A DNA stretch of 64,000 nucleotides from Agelaius tricolor (lineage: Eukaryota; Chordata; Aves; Passeriformes; Icteridae), in NCBI GenBank assembly GCA_023055355.1, contig JALJCS010000035.1:2480001-2544000 (forward strand), written 5' to 3'. A model generated the notes under the pieces. It was not told the DNA's origin. It made no database searches and saw only the letters and a list, made by a program, of their open reading frames with translations. Made by a program: the position numbers and the translations under genes. Positions 12,015-20,672 of the stretch are shown here, piece after piece (position 1 is the stretch's first letter; each line of letters begins with the position of its first letter).

Positions 12015-12437
12015 TCACAGAATAATGAGGTTGGAAGAGACCTCTAAGATCATCGAGTCCAACCTGTGCCCTAACACCTCAACTATAGCACCAAGTGCCA
12101 TGGTCAGTCTCTTTCTAAACACATCCAGAGATGGTGATTCCACCACCTCCCTGGGAAGAGCATTCCAGTGCTTTATTATTCTTTTGGTGAATTTTTTTTT
12201 CCTAATATCCAACCTATCCCTTCCCTGAGGTAGCTGGAGGCTGTGTCCTCTGGTTCTGTCAGAGACCAACCCCACCTGTCTGCAGCCTCCCTTCAGGAAG
12301 GTGTAGAGAGCAATGAGGTCACCCCTGAGCCTCCTCTTCTCCAGGCTAAACAGCCCCAGCTCCTTCCTCACAGGGTTTGTGTTCCCAGCCCCTCTCCAGC
12401 CTCGTTGCCTCCTCTGGATGTGCTCAAGCATCTCCAC
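12015..12437 (-). pseudogene. Remnant of CR1 ORF2 C-terminus
   Basis: A 140-codon minus-strand frame encodes the end of the CR1 reverse-transcriptase protein. Recognisable pieces are LGLFSLEKRRLRGDL, a KGGC motif, DRTRGHSLQLPQG, RLDIRKKKFTKRII and LPREVVESPSLDVF, in the order expected for the C-terminal tail downstream of the polymerase core. The catalytic domain is absent and the apparent start methionine is internal to the original protein. The element is a dead fragment. The conserved frame reflects its origin, not present function. Confidence 0.85.
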
Positions 12438-12664
12438 GTCCTTCCCAAACTGAGGGGCCAGAGCTGGGCACAGCTCTCAGGGTGTGCCCTCCCCAGTGCC
12501 AGGCACAGGGGCAGAATGAGCTCCCTGCTCCTGCTGGCCACACCATTCCTGAGCCAGGCCAGGAGCCATTGGCCTTTTTGGCCACCAGGGCACTCTGCTG
12601 GCTCATGTTCAGCCAGCTGTCCACCAGCACCCCCAGGTCCCTTCCTGCCTGAACACTGTCCAGA

Positions 12665-13263
12665 TGTTGGAATTTGGGACATCCCTCTGGACCCCTGCCA
12701 GGGGGCTCAGAGACCCTGGCACAGAGCCCAAGACCTCTGTGACTTTGATTATGACCCATGGAAAAAATGACCAACCTTATATGAGGATCTGAAAGCCACA
12801 AAAGTATAGGTGTAATAATAATTAGTTTGTCACCGTGTGAAAAAATGGATTTTTGGGGTTTTTTGAATGGGGGTTCAGGGGGCAAGATGGAGGGATCTGG
12901 GTGTGTCCAGTCTTTCTCCTTCTTCTTCTTGGCCTCCATCTTCTGCTGTGATGTTGGCACTTTTGGATTGGTTTAGAGTAGAAGCTCACTGTCTAACATA
13001 GGCGATAGGTATTGGGAAGTTATTGTAAATAATGTAAATAATGTATAAAAAGATAACACTGCCTCTGAGGCGGGCACTGTGCCTCTGTCTGACCTGCTGA
13101 GTGGACCTTGGCAGGCCAGAGAAAGAATTTTATAGACAAGAAACAATAAACAACCTTGAGAACGAGAACTGAAGAGTTCTGACTCCTTCTTTGACTGCTG
13201 GGCTGGGAAAAAGAGACTTTCTAACACATTTCAGGGTCACTGTGAGCAGCTAAAATCCCGAGA
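12665..13263 (+). mobile_element. Solo LTR, family B, inserted in CR1
   Basis: Starts TGTTGGAATTTGGGACATCC and ends AAATCCCGAGA. The flanking 6 bp are TCCAGA (12659-12664) and TCCAGC (13264-13269), a 5/6 target duplication inside the CR1. It has a TATA-type motif GTATAAAAAG near 13043 and AATAAA at 13145, about 100 bp apart, consistent with promoter and polyadenylation signals of an LTR. Three relatives are at 16268, 44813 and 60326. The 6-bp duplication points to an ERVK-like element. No internal genes. Confidence 0.88.
13043..13052 (+). promoter_or_regulatory. TATA box of family B LTR
   Basis: GTATAAAAAG lies about 100 bp upstream of AATAAA in the LTR. The same motif is kept in the copy at 60326 (minus strand, near 60537-60546) but is altered to GTACAAAAAG at 44813 and to a TATTAAAAG-like form at 16268. 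The promoter role is inferred from position. Confidence 0.55.
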
Positions 13264-13276
13264 TCCAGCCACTCTG

Positions 13277-13687
13277 TGTGGAGAGCTTTTTGGATAATTG
13301 GCTAGCTGAGAAAGGCCACTTCGATGTGATACCGTTGGATAAGGATAGGGGAAACAAGCTGGGGATTAAGTGACCAGTGTCCAATCACTGACAAAGGTCA
13401 TGGTGACCTTCGCTGAAACAGGAAGATAGGGGAGAAAATCACTTGCCAGAAAATGAAGATAGCCTAGGTAGAGTAGCTATAAGAATGTAAACATAGAAAC
13501 AAAATAATCATTAGAGCATAGAAGTAGGTGTGGTTGATCTAAGTGTGCTTTAACCAATAATGAGCTCAGTTTTTGCAATATGTATAAGCTTCATTAACAC
13601 CAATATAAATATGTGTGAGCTATCAATAAACTTTGGGATTTGCTGTTCACGCATATTGTGCGAGGCATTCCTCCGCCGATCACGACA
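13277..13687 (+). mobile_element. Solo LTR, family E (ERVK-like), inserted in CR1
   Basis: Starts TGTGGAGAGCTTTTTGG and ends GATCACGACA. It is flanked by a perfect 6-bp duplication ACTCTG (13271-13276 and 13688-13693), and CR1 sequence continues on both sides. It contains AATAAACT near 13626 as a probable polyadenylation signal. It is the only copy of this family seen in the window. It lies 13 bp from the end of the family B LTR, in the same orientation. Confidence 0.88.
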
Positions 13688-13730
13688 ACTCTGTCCCCAG
13701 CTTGTAACATTGTGGGGCATTTTTGTGGCC

Positions 13731-14296
13731 AAAAAAGCCTCCCCTTTGTCCCTGCCAAGCCACCCTTTCCACCCCTCAGCATCCAGGTGGATGCAGACCT
13801 GTTCACCAGGGAGGTGACAGCCACCACAAGAAGGGGACACAGCCACCAGGCAAGACCAGGCAGCTGTGACCAGCCCTGCTCCCACCTGCAGCCCTCCAGA
13901 GGCACCATCTGGCCGCCAGCAGCTTCATTTTGCAACCTTAGGGTGCCTTTAATGCATCCCCCCCCTTCTTTTTTTATGGAATAGGCAAAAAAAAGTCATA
14001 GTAACTGATCATAAAATTTCAAACTCATTTACCTTTCAGGAGGCAACTCAGCACAGGCTGTTACAGGGCAATTTGGTACATCATAAAGTTTCCTATTAGA
14101 ACAGAAAATAGGGCTGCTTGCATGAGCTGCCAATTGGAAATAAAATAGTAGTGGGGTCATGATCATTAGCACTGCTTTTTCTGTTAGGTTTGCTTTCCAC
14201 CAGGGTGGGAAGAGGAGGGAGATTTAGATGCAGGTGAAAACAGATGAGAAACAAAAAACAGAAAGAAAAGAGAAACAAAACAGGTGAAAACTCGTG
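13731..14296. other. Unassigned non-coding stretch
   Basis: No gene recognised. A few short overlapping open frames (up to 114 codons) appear on both strands around 13550-13985 and begin inside the preceding LTR, so I treat them as chance. Confidence 0.5.
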
Positions 14297-14412
14297 GGAG
14301 AGGAGAGGAGAGGAGAGGAGAGGAGAGGAGAGGAGAGGAGAGGAGAGGAGAGGAGAGGAGAGGAGAGGAGAGGAGAGGAGAGGAGAGGAGAGGAGAGGAG
14401 AGGAGAGGAGAG
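14297..14412. repeat. GGAGA pentanucleotide microsatellite
   Basis: About 23 uninterrupted GGAGA units. The plus strand is pure purine, which can adopt triplex (H-DNA) structures in principle. Open frames in all phases here are artefacts. Confidence 0.97.
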
Positions 14413-15678
14413 ATGGGGTTACTCCATCAGAGTATGATGGGTCTGTTCCTGCACATACTGAATTTGTGAGAGAGATTTTTCAGAGCTGCTGAAAAACATC
14501 CTTTGTGATATTTTGAACACAGCATATGTTTTCAAAAACAAAACCAAAACTTACCTAAGCTGAGGTAAAGACAGGCCAGAGTGAGAGTGAGCCTGTTGGT
14601 ACTGCAACCAGACACTGCTGTAAATAAAACCAGCTAATCCAAATTTGTCTTTCAGTCAGAAACCATTCCCTCTTTTCCAGTCATTGGACAACTCTCAAGG
14701 ACATCCTGAGCTGTCCTGATGCTGTCATCCCACCCATGGGGACAGTGCTACAGGAGGAAGGCTGAAGCATTTTGCTCCAGGAAAGCAGCAAAATAATGTT
14801 TTTATTTCTGTGAAGGAGGAAAAAAGCTTCTTTCCCCTATGCTTTCCTTATGCTGTTGCTCAGGCTATCAGCATGCTGCCCCAGGTGAGAGGCTCAGCTC
14901 ACCTCCACACTCTGACTCAGCCACAGATCCCCATCCCAGAAATCAGAGACACCCTGCAAGAACCTGGTCCATGGAAATCAGAAGGTATCAGCTCAGAGTT
15001 TGGGGCACTGAGGCCACAAATAGCTGTGAAGCCCAGGTCACAAAGCAATAACAACATGATCTGTTTGTTAATATTCATCCCATGGCTCCCATAAAAGCTC
15101 TCATGCCCTCTTGAGAACTCTGTCCTCTTGCATGATTCCTCACAATTTATTGAGACAAATTGTTGCTACACCACAGTTGGGAAACAACCAAAACCAGCAG
15201 CACTGTCTGCATCTCGTGGGGGAGCAGATCCCAGCTAGGCCATCTCACTGCTCACCAAGCTGGGTTTGCTTCCTTCTCACCCTCCCCTTGGCTTTTGGGT
15301 GGTTTCCTCTCAGTTGCACCCTCCAGCTCCTCCTGTCCTGGCTGTGCCACCATCCCTGAAGCATCCCTGAGGCATCCTAGCCCTTCCTGCCCTGCTGCAG
15401 CTTCTCCTCCTTTGTGGGGAGTCCAACCACAGCTGGGCAAGACCAAGGGCACAAGAAATCCTCCCAAAACTCTGTAGGAAAACACTTTGGCCAGCAGCAG
15501 CATCTGGACAAGGAGAGGGTGCTGCAGCTGGAATGTGTGACAATGCACCCATGGCACAAACCCTGGAGAGCCCCAGGCTCCCACTGTGCTCTGCACAGCC
15601 CTTTAGGGGCTCACACCAACACCATTCTGGGGAGCACTGTGGGGAACTGCTCCTCTTGTGGGCAGGAAGCTGGGCCAG
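14413..15678. other. Unassigned non-coding stretch
   Basis: No transposon or exon recognised. Overlapping open frames of 60-140 codons at 15160-15740 on both strands occur in a GC-richer patch. None has a recognisable domain. Confidence 0.5.
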
Positions 15679-16188
15679 GGTGGTGTTTTTGGGGTCCCCC
15701 AGACAGAGGAGGAATTGAGAATCTGACTCCATGTTCTTAAAAGGCTATTATATTACATTATATTATATTATATTATATTATATTATATTATATATGTTAT
15801 ATTATATCATATCATATCATATCATATTATATTATATCATATTATATCATATCATATCATATATCATATCATGCTATACTAAAACTATACTAAAGAATAG
15901 AGAAAGGATACATTCAGAAGGCTTGACAAGGTACTAATGAAAACTCCTGACTCCTTCCAGAGTCCCAACACAGCCTGACCATGATTGGTCATTGAGTCAA
16001 AACAATTCACATGAAAACAATGAAACAATCACCTGTTGGACAAACAATCTCCAACCACATTCCAAAGCAGCAAAACCCAGGAGAAGCAAATCAGGTAATT
16101 ATTGTTTTCCTTTTTCTCTGAGGCTTCTCACCTCCCCAGGAGAAGGATCCTAGGCAAAGAGGATTTTTCAGAAAATGTCACAGTGACA
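15679..16188 (-). mobile_element. Solo LTR, family A, minus strand
   Basis: On the minus strand it begins TGTCACTGTGACATTTTCTG. The other end reads GGTGGTG on the plus strand, one base from the expected TGTGGTG. It is flanked by a perfect 6-bp duplication GGCCAG (15673-15678 and 16189-16194). The family core (TTCTCTGAGGCTTCTCA on the plus strand), a CCAAT-type site and the CTGACTCCATGTTC block are all present. A TATTA/ATATC microsatellite fills 15755-15880 at the family's AT site. Confidence 0.9.
15755..15882. repeat. TATTA / ATATC microsatellite in LTR
   Basis: Repeats of TATTA that change to CATAT units toward the right. It occupies the conserved AT-prone site of the family A LTR. Confidence 0.93.
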
Positions 16189-16267
16189 GGCCAGCTTCTC
16201 TTCCTGCAGAGCTCTGAACACCAAACACCAGCCAGGTGTGACACCCACATGGGCTCAGCTGCTGCTT

Positions 16268-16888
16268 TCTCGGGGTTTCTGTGCTCGAGATGACCCTGAG
16301 GTGTCACAAAGTCTCTTTTTCCCAGCCCAGCAGTCGAAGGAGGAGTCAGGATTCTTTGGCTGTGGTTTTCAAGGTTGTTTATTCTCTGTTATCTGTTCCA
16401 TTCTTTCTCTGACCTGCTGAGATCTGTCCAGCAGGTCGGGTTGTGGCACAGTCCCTGCCCTTGGGGTGGTGTTGGCTTTTAATACTAAAAACTACCTGTA
16501 CTGTATTTACAATAATTTTCCAATACCTATCACGTATATTAGACAGTCTGTCTCTACTCTAAACCAATCCAAAAGTGCCACCATCACAGCAGAAGATGGA
16601 GGCCAAGAAGAAGAAGGAGAAAGACTGGACACACCCAGATTCCTCCATCTTGCCTCCTGAACCCCCATTCTAAATACACCAAAATTCTACATTTTTCACC
16701 CTGTGACAAACTAACTATTATTCTACTTAGACTTTTGTGGCTTACAGATTTTCATATAAGGTTGGTCATTTTTTCCATGGGTCATAATCAGATTCACAGC
16801 TGTCTTGGGTTTTGTGCCAAGGTCTTGAACCCCCCGGCAGGGGTTTGAGCCATCCAGGGCGCCCTGAGGGATGTCCTGGGTACCAACA
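16268..16888 (-). mobile_element. Solo LTR, family B, minus strand
   Basis: The plus-strand left end is TCTCGGGGTTTCTGTGC and the right end is GGGTACCAACA, the reverse of the family's TGTTGG start. It is flanked by CTGCTT (16262-16267) and CTGCTC (16889-16894), a 5/6 duplication. The family landmarks are present: a CTTTTTCCCAGCC block, CCAATCCAAAAGTGCCACC, GATGGAGGCCAAGAAG and CATGGGTCATAATCAG. Its TATA motif is degraded. Confidence 0.88.
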
Positions 16889-17805
16889 CTGCTCTGAAGC
16901 CAGACAAGTCAGCCCCAGGGCAGTGCTTGGTTACAGCAGGTGGCTGAGGGCTCCCCAGGGCTCTCTTGGAGATGGCAGTGAAAGCTTCATGGAGTGCTGG
17001 TGGGTGCTCCTGACAGCGCTGAAGACAACACAGATTTAGCACAGACTGCAGCAGTGTTGTCCCCTCACCATCTGATTTCCGAGTTCCAAAGGCTCGGGGT
17101 GACAGAATAAAGCTTTGCTGCACCATATTTTTAGGTTTATGTTCTACCAAGTAGCTCTTCACATTTCTTCTGAATGCTCTCCTAAGAGATTTTGCTCCCA
17201 ATAATTCACTGTCATGGATTTGATAGCCTGTAGCAGAGCTATCAGCCAGCAGCAGGTAGCCCATGATGGAACTTTAAGTCACAGTCATCTTTTATAACCA
17301 GGATTCATTCCTTAAACCTTTTCTTTTCCTTCTGGCTTGCTTTGATTTGGGCTTTTCTTATTAATTAAATGGCAAGTTGCAGTAGCCTGAGATTGAATTA
17401 GAAGGCTTGTTTGGAGGAAGGAGGATGATCAGAGCAAAGGGTGGAAGCTATATATGTAATATATACATGCACTTAAGACATGGAACTTTGCTTCCAGACG
17501 TTTGGAACAAATTAAATAGAGGATCAAATTAACTAGTGATTGAATTAAGTGGAAAGCATCTCATTACCTAAAAGATGGAAACATGTGTCATTTTATAACA
17601 GCTAAAAATAAAGCAAGAATGGGTTGAAATGAAAAGCAGGAACCTGAAAATGTCAGCCAAATTTGGGGTCTGGTGAGCCCTCCAAAAGGGAAGGCTGTAA
17701 AGAAGGTGGGTTTTCTGCACAGTGCTGGGAAATGATGGGCTTGGAAACCAGATGTTGTGAAAAAGGAGCTGCTACACATCTGTGCAGGCAAAGGAAGGTG
17801 TGCAG
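16889..17805. other. Unassigned non-coding stretch
   Basis: No exon or transposon recognised. A GC-richer part at 16889-17110 precedes AT-rich unique-looking DNA. Confidence 0.5.
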
Positions 17806-18062
17806 GGGGAGAGGAGGGGAGAGGAGGGGAGAGGAGAGGAGAGGAGAGGAGAGGAGAGGAGAGGAGAGGAGAGGAGAGGAGAGGAGAGGAGAGGAGAGGA
17901 GAGGAGAGGAGAGGAGAGGAGAGGAGAGGAGAGGAGAGGAGAGGAGAGGAGAGGAGAGGAGAGGAGAGGAGAGGAAGAAGAGAGGAAGAAGAGAGGAAGA
18001 AGAGAGGAAGAAGAGAGGAAGAAGAGAGGAAGAAGAGAGGAAGAAGAGAGGAAGAAGAGAGG
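17806..18062. repeat. GGAGA tract followed by 11-bp polypurine repeat
   Basis: About 170 bp of GGAGA units (17806-17975) pass directly into about eight copies of an 11-bp unit GAGGAAGAAGA (17975-18062). The plus strand is essentially all purine. This is the same pentamer, on the same strand, as the tract at 14297. Long open frames here (up to 190 codons) are translations of the repeat. Confidence 0.96.
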
Positions 18063-19424
18063 ATGCCCAGGACACCCTCTTCACCCCTGTGCAGAACCCT
18101 TGGGTCTGGTTCCTGCATTTCAATCACTCTGCATTTCAAGTGTTTCACAATGAGGAGCAAAGTTAGGGGTGCAAATGTATCTTTTCAACCCAACATTAAG
18201 ACATCTTATTGCTGCCTCTATTCAGCACCTTCATCAGAGGGCTCTCTCTGCTGTTTTCCAGACATTCAGTGTCCTTTGAAATAGATGTGAAAAGCAGAGG
18301 GAGGGCTCAGACCCAGGTTTTGGTTTCACTGTTAGAACAGGGAGCGTTTCACACGTCCCTTCCCTCCTGTGACACTGATGCTCATCTTCCTTCCTGCTCA
18401 TCTGGACCTTACAAATTCCAGTCACTTCTCCTCCTGACACCACATTTCACTCAGGGATGCATGGGATGGAAATTGCACTGAGCTGCCACGGAGTGCAGGA
18501 AATCAGTTTTTCACTCCACCAAACTCCAGCCCCAAATCCAGGATAAGGAATATGGCCTGAGCCCTCTCCTATCTAATGTTGTATTTTTTCCTTTTGTTCC
18601 ACTTACAGATATATATATATATCATGTCCTGACAAATGAAAGTGGAGCTTTTCCAAGATAAATAACATTATCTTTGCAGAACCCTACAGCACCCCATGGC
18701 AACTCATTATTTCTCAATTAAATTTACTGCTCATTGGCAGTTGCTCTGCTTTAATTTTCTGCTATTTGTTTACTGAAGACCAAAATGCATAACACAAAGC
18801 CCTATAAAAGTCAGCCTAAGTTAATTAAATGTGAAACTGGGAAACCCTAACTTTGCCTCCTGAGCAATTTTGTCATGAGATCTCCTTAAAAATGTCACTT
18901 TTCACAGAAATTTATTTAGACATATGTAACCACGATTAATTAAATGTGTGGTCCCTCCACAACTCACTCCAAAAGACACTTAGCTGTATTTTGTAAGCAC
19001 TGGTTGGAGAAACAGGAGTTCAAAGGATTCACAATGCCACGGGAAGAAAAGATATTTCAGTCAGACCAATATTTTTAGACTCCTTATGTGTTTCTGAGTT
19101 ATTTTGTCTGAATGCAGGATGCCTGAGTACAGCTTTGAAAGAGATGCACCACGTTATTTTCCTGGTTTCTTTCCTTGATGGGACCATGGATTTGATAGAT
19201 TGCAAAGCAGTCAAGTATTTAAGTTTATATCATCCATTTTATATATTAATAAAAATACTCTGGTCAATGTCCACTACAAGCTGTCCTTCATGTGGATCAA
19301 GAAAGGATAATAAAGGTAAAAAACTAACAAAGATACAAACCTTGGCTGATGATGCTCCTGCAGCACATCAGAAATAATTTTTTCAATATTTGCATTCTCC
19401 TCTCCAACTGAGCTAGGCAGACCC
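18063..19424. other. Unassigned stretch with possible conserved element
   Basis: No exon recognised. The part at 18600-18960 is free of repeats and AT-rich, and contains TTAATTAAATGTG twice (18819 and 18937) and several ATTA-type cores. This composition is typical of homeodomain-bound conserved non-coding elements, but conservation cannot be judged from this sequence alone. Confidence 0.4.
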
Positions 19425-19488
19425 TGTAAATCCTGCTTTCCTACCATGTAAATCCTGCTTTCCTACCATGTAAATCCTGCTTTCCATG
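19425..19488. repeat. 22-bp tandem repeat, about 3 units
   Basis: Units of TGTAAATCCTGCTTTCCTAC plus CA. The first two are intact and the third is cut short after TTTCC. They are nearly identical, suggesting a recent local duplication. Confidence 0.88.
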
Positions 19489-20067
19489 TACTTATTTCTC
19501 TGCATGGGTGATGGAGATCTTGAAATCATCTCAGACATGGTGCAAATGATGCAAATCATTGTTTCTGTTCAGGTCAATTCCATCCTCATGGTCTCAGGGT
19601 GGGGTGTCCATCACAAACCCACACTCAGACACCTTTGCCAACCATGGAAACACAAACCTTCCTCCAGCCCTGAGAAAGGAAGGTAAAATAGAGACCAACC
19701 ACCACCTGAAAATGCCCATTTTCCACCATTGTTTGTAGCAACAGCCTGTAGAATTTCCTAAGAGAAGCCACCAGATTTTAGGCTGATATCTGGAGGCAAC
19801 TTATTGAAATCTAAAAGCAGAATTTAACATGTTATAAACACTTTCTAGTGTTAAAAGATTCCCAGCTTGGAGTTTGAAACTCCAGATTTATTTCCAAACC
19901 CACCAGTCATTTGAAGGAGGAGAGGAACAGGGCAAACTTTTCTGAGAGTCACAAATCAGAAACAACACAAATAATGAACAAAGGATCCTGAAGATGGATG
20001 AAAGTCTCCATTTCACAATCTCCAAGGCTTCAATATTCTGAGACAAATTCTTTCAAAAGGGAGATGT

Positions 20068-20435
20068 ACAAAGCTGGGGGTGCTCAGCCTGGAGCAAAGG
20101 AGACTCAGGGGTGCCCCCATCACTCTCTACAGCTCCTGAAAGGTGCCTGTGCTCAGCTGGCCCTGGGCTCTTTCTCCAGCAGCACTGACACAACCAGAGC
20201 ACACAGCCTCGAGCTGCACCAAGGGAAATACAGGTTGGATAGCAGGGAAAAGTGTTTGACACAAAGGGTGATAAAGTTCTGGAATGGCTGCCCAGGGAGG
20301 TGGTGGAGTCCCCATCCCTGGGTGTGTTTAACAAAGCCTGGATGTGGCACTGGGGGCCAGGGTTTGGGTGAGGGGTTGGGGCTGGGCTGGACTCGATGGT
20401 CTTGAAGGTCTCTCCCAACCCAGTGATTCTGGGAA
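20068..20435 (+). mobile_element. CR1 retrotransposon 3' fragment
   Basis: Plus-strand CR1 tail with GGGGTGCTCAGCCTGGAG, AAATACAGGTTGGATAGC, TTCTGGAATGGCTGCCCAG, GGAGGTGGTGGAGTCCCC, GGACTCGATGGTCTTGAAGG and TCCCAACCCAGTGATTCTG. These are the usual final 350 bp of CR1 elements, ending at the octamer tail. The reading frame is broken and 5'-truncated. The tail repeat is annotated separately because it is greatly extended. Confidence 0.92.
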
Positions 20436-20672
20436 TTCTGTGAATTCTGTGATTCCATGGATTCTTTGGATTCTGTGGATTCTGGGATTTCTGTGGTTCT
20501 GTGAATTCTGTGCATTCTTTGGATCCTGTGATTCTGTGAATTCATTGATTCTGTGAATTCTGTGATTCTGTGGATTCTGTGATTTCTGTGGATTCTGTGG
20601 ATTCTGTGATTTCTGTGGATTCTGTGCATTCTGTGCATTCTGTGGATTCTGTGGATTCTGTGGATTCTGTAA
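20425..20672 (+). repeat. Expanded CR1 terminal octamer array
   Basis: About 245 bp of ATTCTGTG-type units (variants ATTCTTTGG, ATTTCTGTGG, ATTCTGTGC, ATTCTGTGA) follow the CR1 end directly. CR1 elements normally end with only a few copies of such an octamer, so this tail has grown into a microsatellite of roughly 28 units. The translations VDSVDSV (plus) and TESTEST (minus) are artefacts. Confidence 0.92.

Larger units (their letters stand above)
12011..13730 (-). mobile_element. CR1 retrotransposon 3' part, interrupted by two LTRs
   Basis: A CR1 LINE lies on the minus strand. Its 3' terminus is at the left, with the usual AGAATCACAGAAT motif at 12011 and GGTTGGAAGAGACCTCTAAG next to it. 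The element runs to 12664, is broken by an LTR (12665-13263), resumes for 13 bp (13264-13276), is broken again by a second LTR (13277-13687), and resumes with TGTCCCCAGCTTGTAAC until about 13730. The three pieces join in register once one copy of each target duplication is removed. The 5' part of the element is missing, as is usual for CR1. Confidence 0.9.

Noticed and set aside
17588..18284. Frames up to 190 codons with SSPLL or RRGEERRGEE patterns
   Set aside because: Translations of the GGAGA and GAGGAAGAAGA polypurine repeats, open in several phases at once.
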